From NCBI GenBank assembly GCA_045804965.1, contig JBJMMD010000037.1:17955-81954 (forward strand): a stretch of 64,000 bases of DNA, in the 5' to 3' direction. A program made the translations under genes and the position numbers. This document shows, piece by piece, positions 59,800 to 64,000 of the stretch. This DNA comes from CAVTUU01 sp045804965 (GTDB taxonomy: Bacteria > Chloroflexota > Chloroflexia > Thermomicrobiales > UBA6265). How positions within the stretch are numbered: the first letter of the stretch is position 1; the number at the start of each line of letters is the position of its first letter. The notes under the pieces were generated by a model that worked only from the letters and a program-made list of their open reading frames with translations, ran no database searches and was not told where the DNA came from.

Positions 59800-62385
59800 A
59801 TGTCGACTTTCGAACACGACACTGACCCAACAAACGAAAACGATATTGAGCAGCCGGAAATCGAGCCAAATTCTGACCATGATCAGCCGTCGGATGACGA
59901 TACGGTCGAGACGGTAGCCTCGGCAGATGTTGCCAACGGTGCCCAGGCGGGCTCAAGCGAGCCGAACATCCTTGTGCTGCCGCTGTTGCCGCTCCGCGGG
60001 ACAGTTGTCTTCCCGCTGACGGTGGTGCCGCTCGCCGCCGCCCAGCCGCGGTCGCTTCGCCTCATTGATGAGGCTATGTCTGGAGATCGAACCGTCGCCC
60101 TCGTCATGCAGAAAGACGCTGAGCAAGAGGGCGCGGGGCCGAAGGATGTTTACGAGATCGGCACGATCGCCACGATCCATCAAATGATGCGCGTGCCGGA
60201 CGGAAGCGTTCGCTTGGCCGTGCAGGGCATTGAACGGATGCGGATCCTCGAGTTCATTACCGAGGAACCGTTCCTCGTTGCGCGCGTCGAAAAAGCGCCG
60301 GAGCTGCTGACCGACTCGGTCGAGATCCAGGCGCTGACCCGCAACACCTTGGATCTTTTCCAGCGCCTTGTTTCGCTCGTTTCCCATTTACCGGATGAGC
60401 TGGTGACGGCGGCGCTCAATATCGACGACCCACGCCATCTCTGCTATCTCGTCGCGACGAATCTGCGAATGGAGCCGGACGAGCGACAACGCCTGCTCGA
60501 GCTCGATTCCGTCCTGGAAAAACTGACCACGCTGAACGCCTTTATTTCCAAAGAGCTCGACGTCCTTGAGCTCGGAAAGAAGCTGCAGAGCGAAGTTCAA
60601 GAAGAACTAAGTAAATCGCAGCGCGAGTACTACTTGCGCGAGCAACTGAAAGCGATTCAGCGCGAGCTCGGCGAAGGCAATGAAAGCGAGGCCGAGGCCA
60701 ACGAGCTGAGAGCCAAGATCGAAGAATCTGGTATGCCGGAAGAGGCGGCGAAGGAAGCGAACCGTGAGCTTGATCGATTGAGCAAGCTTCCGCCTGCCGC
60801 GGCTGAATACGGCGTCATCAAGACCTATCTCGATTGGCTGACATCGCTTCCCTGGAACAAGAGCACCGAAGACGCAATCGAGATTCAAAAGACGCGGCGC
60901 ATTCTCGATGAAGAACACTACGGTCTCGAAAAGATCAAAGACCGAATTCTGGAATACCTCGCGGTCCGGAAGCTGAAGCAGGAGCTCGCCGCTGAACGTG
61001 GCGAGGAGATGGTCAACCGTGAACCGATCCTCTGCTTTGTCGGTCCGCCAGGTGTCGGCAAGACGAGTCTTGCGCAATCGATCGCGAAGGCGCTGGGCAG
61101 GGAATTGACGCGGATGTCGCTCGGCGGCGTCCGTGACGAAGCCGAGATTCGGGGTCACCGGCGAACCTATGTCGGAGCAATGCCGGGGCGAATCATTCAG
61201 GCCATTCGGCGAGCTGGCACGAACGATCCAGTCTTCGTGCTGGACGAGGTTGACAAGATCGGCAACGACTGGCGAGGCGATCCGTCATCGGCGCTGCTGG
61301 AAGTGCTTGATCCCGAGCAAAACAACTCCTTCCGCGACCACTACTTGGACGTTGCTTTCGACTTGTCGAAGGTCATGTTCATCGCGACGGCGAACTTACT
61401 CGATCCAATTCCAGCGGCGTTGCGAGATCGGATGGAGATTCTTGAGCTACCTGGATACACGGACCAGGAGAAACTCAACATCGCGCGCAAGTATCTGGTG
61501 CCGAAGCAATTGAAGGCGAACGGGCTCGATCCCGATGCGTATGAGTGGACGGATGATGCGCTGATGGCTGTCATCCAGCATTACACGCGCGAAGCCGGCG
61601 TCCGAAATCTCGAACGAGAAATCGGAACTGCGAGCCGAAAAATGGCAACCCGGATTGCCGAAGGCCGAGAGGTTCAGCATATCGTGGGAACCGCGGAAGT
61701 ACGAGAATTCCTCGGCCGGCCGCGCTTCTACTACGAAGAGTTGGCGGCGCGGACATCGCGGCCTGGCGTGGCGATCGGCGTCGGGGTAACCGGCGTCGGC
61801 GGAGACATCATGTTCATCGAAGCCACCCGGATGCCCGGCAAGGGTTCGATGACGGTCACGGGACAATTGGGCGACGTGATGCGGGAATCGGCGCAAGCCG
61901 CTCTCTCATTTGTTCGCTCGCGCGCGAAGGACCTCTCGATTGATCCGAATTTCTATCAGGAATCGGACTTGCACATTCACGTACCAGCGGGAGCGATCCC
62001 GAAAGATGGGCCGTCGGCCGGTGTCGCAATGACTACCGCGCTGATCTCGCTGCTGTCGGGCGTTCCTGTTCGCGAGGATGTGGCGATGACCGGCGAGATC
62101 ACGTTGCGCGGACAAGTGTTGCCGGTTGGCGGTATCAAGGAGAAATCGCTTGCGGCGAAACGGGCCGGGATCTCGACCTTCATCCTTCCGCAACGGAACG
62201 AGGTCGACCTTGATGACCTTCCCCAAGAGCTTCGCGAATCGTTGAACTTCGTGCTGGCGACGACCTTGGACGATGTGCTCAAGGCGGCGCTGCCGGAGGA
62301 GTTTCATCTGATCCCGATGACGAGCGCGGACCGTGACGCCGGGGAAACGACGCCATCGCGGGAGCCGGTTGCCGCGATTCCGTAA
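59800..62385 (+). CDS. lon: ATP-dependent Lon protease
   Basis: From the ATG at 59800 this is 861 residues: an acidic N-terminal tail of ~45, the Lon substrate-binding domain starting LVLPLLPLRGTVVFP, an AAA+ domain with GPPGVGKTSLAQ (~414-425), and the serine-lysine protease domain with KDGPSAGVAM (S739) and IKEKSLAAKRAG (K780). It degrades abnormal and regulatory proteins. AAGGAG precedes the ATG; a GTG at 59776 is in frame. It follows hsp20 and ends at a strong terminator. Confidence 0.96.
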   Translation: MSTFEHDTDPTNENDIEQPEIEPNSDHDQPSDDDTVETVASADVANGAQAGSSEPNILVLPLLPLRGTVVFPLTVVPLAAAQPRSLRLIDEAMSGDRTVALVMQKDAEQEGAGPKDVYEIGTIATIHQMMRVPDGSVRLAVQGIERMRILEFITEEPFLVARVEKAPELLTDSVEIQALTRNTLDLFQRLVSLVSHLPDELVTAALNIDDPRHLCYLVATNLRMEPDERQRLLELDSVLEKLTTLNAFISKELDVLELGKKLQSEVQEELSKSQREYYLREQLKAIQRELGEGNESEAEANELRAKIEESGMPEEAAKEANRELDRLSKLPPAAAEYGVIKTYLDWLTSLPWNKSTEDAIEIQKTRRILDEEHYGLEKIKDRILEYLAVRKLKQELAAERGEEMVNREPILCFVGPPGVGKTSLAQSIAKALGRELTRMSLGGVRDEAEIRGHRRTYVGAMPGRIIQAIRRAGTNDPVFVLDEVDKIGNDWRGDPSSALLEVLDPEQNNSFRDHYLDVAFDLSKVMFIATANLLDPIPAALRDRMEILELPGYTDQEKLNIARKYLVPKQLKANGLDPDAYEWTDDALMAVIQHYTREAGVRNLEREIGTASRKMATRIAEGREVQHIVGTAEVREFLGRPRFYYEELAARTSRPGVAIGVGVTGVGGDIMFIEATRMPGKGSMTVTGQLGDVMRESAQAALSFVRSRAKDLSIDPNFYQESDLHIHVPAGAIPKDGPSAGVAMTTALISLLSGVPVREDVAMTGEITLRGQVLPVGGIKEKSLAAKRAGISTFILPQRNEVDLDDLPQELRESLNFVLATTLDDVLKAALPEEFHLIPMTSADRDAGETTPSREPVAAIP

Positions 62386-62406
62386 TCGATCAAACTCGGA
62401 GAAACC

Positions 62407-62447
62407 GAGAAGGCGGACGGTTCGAACCGTCCGCCTTCTCCTTATTC
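62407..62447. terminator. Bidirectional terminator between lon and the amidotransferase
   Basis: A perfect 14-bp stem with loop TTCGAA (62407-62440) is followed by CTTATTC. It serves two convergent genes. Confidence 0.85.
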
Positions 62448-62457
62448 TATCGTCGGC

Positions 62458-63210
62458 TTAAACCTGCGCCAGTGCGAACTTGCGCTCGGCCGCTTTCGAA
62501 ATAAGCATAGTGAACGGCGCGAGTTGGTCCCGGTTTGATCGGAACATCATTTCTGGGTGCCACTGAACGCCGAGCGCGAATGGGTGCCCCGGCAATGAAA
62601 CGGCCTCGACGACACCGTCCAGCGAGCGCGCTTCAACTTGGAGTCCAGCCGCTACGGTTTTCAGTGCTTGATGGTGGAAGGAGTTCGTCGCGATGACATT
62701 GTTTCCATAGATTTCTTCGATCAGCGAACCGGGGGCCGCGGTGACCGAATGACTTGGCTCAGTAGCGGCAATCCCTATACGGTGCTGGTGGTGATCGATC
62801 TCTGGCGCAAGTTGGTCGGCGATGTCTTGAATCAGCGTTCCGCCGAGTGCAACGTTCATCACTTGGATGCCTCGGCAGACGCAGAAAAATGGCACTTCTT
62901 GGGCGACGGCGTCGTTCAGGAGCGTCAACTCGAACCGGTCGCGTAAGTCATCGATCCCGTAGGTTGCAGGATGTACGTCATCCTCGCCGTAGACCTGCGG
63001 CCGGATGTCTGCGCCGCCGGTGAAAAGCAACCCATCGACGATGGATAGGATTGCTTCGTTATTTTCATCCTGTGCTGGCAATATGACGGGAATCCCGCCG
63101 GCCGCAATCACGGCGTCGACGTAGTTTCTGGGAACGGCAACGCGCTCGGTCGATCCTGACGGTGGCTCCTCGCGGAGTGGAGAAGCCGTAATGCCAATAA
63201 TAGGCCTCAT
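62458..63210 (-). CDS. Class I glutamine amidotransferase / gamma-glutamyl-GABA hydrolase (PuuD-like)
   Basis: The 250-residue protein has a GATase1 core: FTGGADIRP, the nucleophile C112 in CRGIQVMN, and H218/E220 in GVQWHPE. PuuD-like enzymes hydrolyse gamma-glutamyl-GABA or related amides in putrescine degradation; no other puu gene is near. The ATG at 63210 has AAGGAG upstream; the frame extends further up but that part includes no good start. It is divergent from the rRNA promoter. Confidence 0.9.
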   Translation of the reverse strand: MRPIIGITASPLREEPPSGSTERVAVPRNYVDAVIAAGGIPVILPAQDENNEAILSIVDGLLFTGGADIRPQVYGEDDVHPATYGIDDLRDRFELTLLNDAVAQEVPFFCVCRGIQVMNVALGGTLIQDIADQLAPEIDHHQHRIGIAATEPSHSVTAAPGSLIEEIYGNNVIATNSFHHQALKTVAAGLQVEARSLDGVVEAVSLPGHPFALGVQWHPEMMFRSNRDQLAPFTMLISKAAERKFALAQV

Positions 63211-63330
63211 TCGATCAAAAACTCCTTGAATTCGGCGACTCGTTGAGCATGTGGGCGTACCCATGGGGATTATACGTGGGATTACCGAAACATCCGCGGT
63301 TTGCCTGTGCGCTACCCTCGATTTTCTTTC

Positions 63331-63359
63331 TTGACATTGCTTTCGCAGAAGGCTATTCT
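63331..63359 (+). promoter_or_regulatory. Strong promoter upstream of the rRNA operon
   Basis: TTGACA (63331-63336), a 17-nt spacer and TATTCT (63354-63359) form a near-consensus promoter directed at the 16S gene about 500 nt away. It also drives the structured leader below. Confidence 0.6.
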
Positions 63360-63365
63360 ACCGGC

Positions 63366-63628
63366 CGCCGAGAAAGACCATCGCCGGCATCGACAGAGGC
63401 GCCAACCAGATTGGTCACGACCTTGACGATGAGCCTCGTGAGGAGGTATTATTCTCGGTGCTGCCGGTGGAAAAACCGGCAGTTGTCTCGCCCGAAAAGG
63501 GGAGGCACGGCAACTCTACCGGAGGATAGCGTTTTGTAGATCGTCCCTGACGATCCACCCGCACGGATCAGGCAACTGATCTTGAGTGCATACGCTGTCC
63601 GCCCCAGTCAAGTGGGGCGGTTCTGTTG
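63366..63628 (+). ncRNA. Structured rRNA leader or independent small RNA
   Basis: Between the promoter and the 16S gene is a run of strong hairpins: CTGCCGGT/ACCGGCAG (63461-63482, loop GGAAAA); GTTG...CAAC (63482-63514) enclosing CTC-CCC/GGG-GAG with loop GAAAA; TCTAC/GTAGA (63515-63540); GATCGTC/GACGATC (63539-63555); GATCAG-GCAA-CTGATC with a GNRA-type loop (63566-63581); and CCGCCCCA/TGGGGCGG (63599-63620) followed by TTCTGTTG, which looks like an intrinsic terminator. It matches no RNA family I can name. I checked tRNA, SRP RNA, tmRNA, RNase P RNA, and common riboswitch cores by eye. Confidence 0.5.
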
Positions 63629-63866
63629 TCCGGCGACGCGCGGAGGCGCTCGCCAAGCACCTTGACAAGCTGACGAACCTCTGAGGATTCAGAGTGGGCG
63701 TCGAAGACGAAGCATGACGCAGTAACGTGAGAGGCAGCAGAGCGAGCGCAAGCTCAGCGAGCGCCAAACGCATGATACTGAACCGTCCTTTAATAGAGGA
63801 CGGATGCGATCGAGCCGAGACGATCCTGGAAGCGGGATGCGGTCTGGTTCAGGTCGCGAACCACTA

Positions 63867-64000
63867 TTGGTGGAGAGTTTGATCCTGGCTCAGGATCAAC
63901 GCTGGCGGCGTGCCTAATGCATGCAAGTCGAACGGGTCCCTGCTTGCAGGGGTTACGTGGCGGACGGGTGAGGAACACGTGGGCAACCTGCCCGGTGGTG
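63867..64000 (+). rRNA. rrs: 16S ribosomal RNA (5' end only)
   Basis: The sequence AGAGTTTGATCCTGGCTCAG begins at 63874, followed by AACGCTGGCGGCGTGCCTAA and ATGCAAGTCGAACGG, the universal 5' region of 16S rRNA. Aligned on E. coli numbering, nucleotide 1 falls near 63867. The gene continues past the window. The variable V1 stem GGGTCCCTGCTTGCAGGGG-like segment is short. The text is consistent with Chloroflexota, but 134 nt is too little for a safe assignment. A 7-bp hairpin at 63783-63803 lies upstream and may be part of the processing stem. Confidence 0.95.

Noticed and set aside
63243..63539. Plus-strand open frame of 98 codons in the rRNA leader
   Set aside because: It crosses the promoter core (63331-63359) and the hairpins, and has no ribosome site at its start.
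63516..63773. Minus-strand open frame over the rRNA leader
   Set aside because: It is opposite to the promoter and structured leader, has no ribosome site, and its composition is not protein-like.
63790..63978. Minus-strand open frame over the 16S 5' end
   Set aside because: This is the well-known spurious antisense frame of 16S rRNA.

Overview
This window is about 64 kb of bacterial chromosome with roughly 60% GC and dense housekeeping and metabolic genes. I saw no plasmid, phage, transposon, CRISPR or tRNA gene. It ends with the first ~134 bases of a 16S rRNA gene. The rRNA start (CCTAATGCATGCAAGTCGAACG-type), HemQ-type heme synthesis, many dipeptide-type ABC genes and the HemC-HemD fusion suggest a Gram-positive-like lineage. 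My best guess is Chloroflexota (Thermomicrobia-like); this is an inference, not a phylogeny.

Layout. 1-12.2 kb: 3'-truncated fakA (minus), divergent rpmB, a queG-pfkB-cyclase operon (minus), an XRE regulator, an EthD-type protein, a DUF47-PiT phosphate transport pair behind a Pho-box-like repeat, a CocE-type hydrolase coupled to a CoA-ester lyase, and the rplU-rpmA-rpmE ribosomal operon (minus). 12.4-20 kb: the heme operon hemCD-hemB-hemQ-hemE, then a PhoP/PhoR-like two-component pair. 20.4-31.4 kb: trpS, a diverged URO-D protein, an MFS carrier, a YumC-type NADPH reductase, a class I aminotransferase, a large membrane-associated histidine kinase and a secreted, C-terminally anchored low-complexity protein.

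31.5-41.5 kb: a dipeptide-type ABC importer (binding protein and two permeases, no ATPases in sight), HxlR regulator, a tightly packed MBL hydrolase / holin-like / DapA-like / phosphoesterase string, an AI-2E-family permease and a class V aminotransferase. 41.6-50 kb: ribosomal protein S1, clpC, radA, convergent murG, then a DksA-type zinc protein, lspA and rluD. 51-55 kb: glycerate kinase, a ThDP enzyme, a nucleoside hydrolase and an unrecognised 198-residue protein. 55.9-63.2 kb: polyprenyl diphosphate synthase (minus), a membrane-anchored GHL13/DUF4015 protein, hsp20-lon and a class I amidotransferase. 63.3-64 kb: a strong promoter, a ~260-nt leader with about six hairpins ending in a terminator-like stem, then 16S rRNA.

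Themes. Phosphate uptake (DUF47-PiT) and a PhoR-like kinase are both present. The heme block encodes four porphyrin steps in translationally coupled order. A CoA lyase, an alanine/serine-glyoxylate-type aminotransferase, a glycerate kinase and a ThDP enzyme could touch glyoxylate/C2 metabolism, although they are not one operon. Three ribosomal proteins (L31, L21, S1) carry long charged low-complexity extensions. The features least explained by known families are the structured RNA region in front of the 16S gene, the orphan protein at 55.3 kb and the diverged URO-D protein at 21.6 kb.
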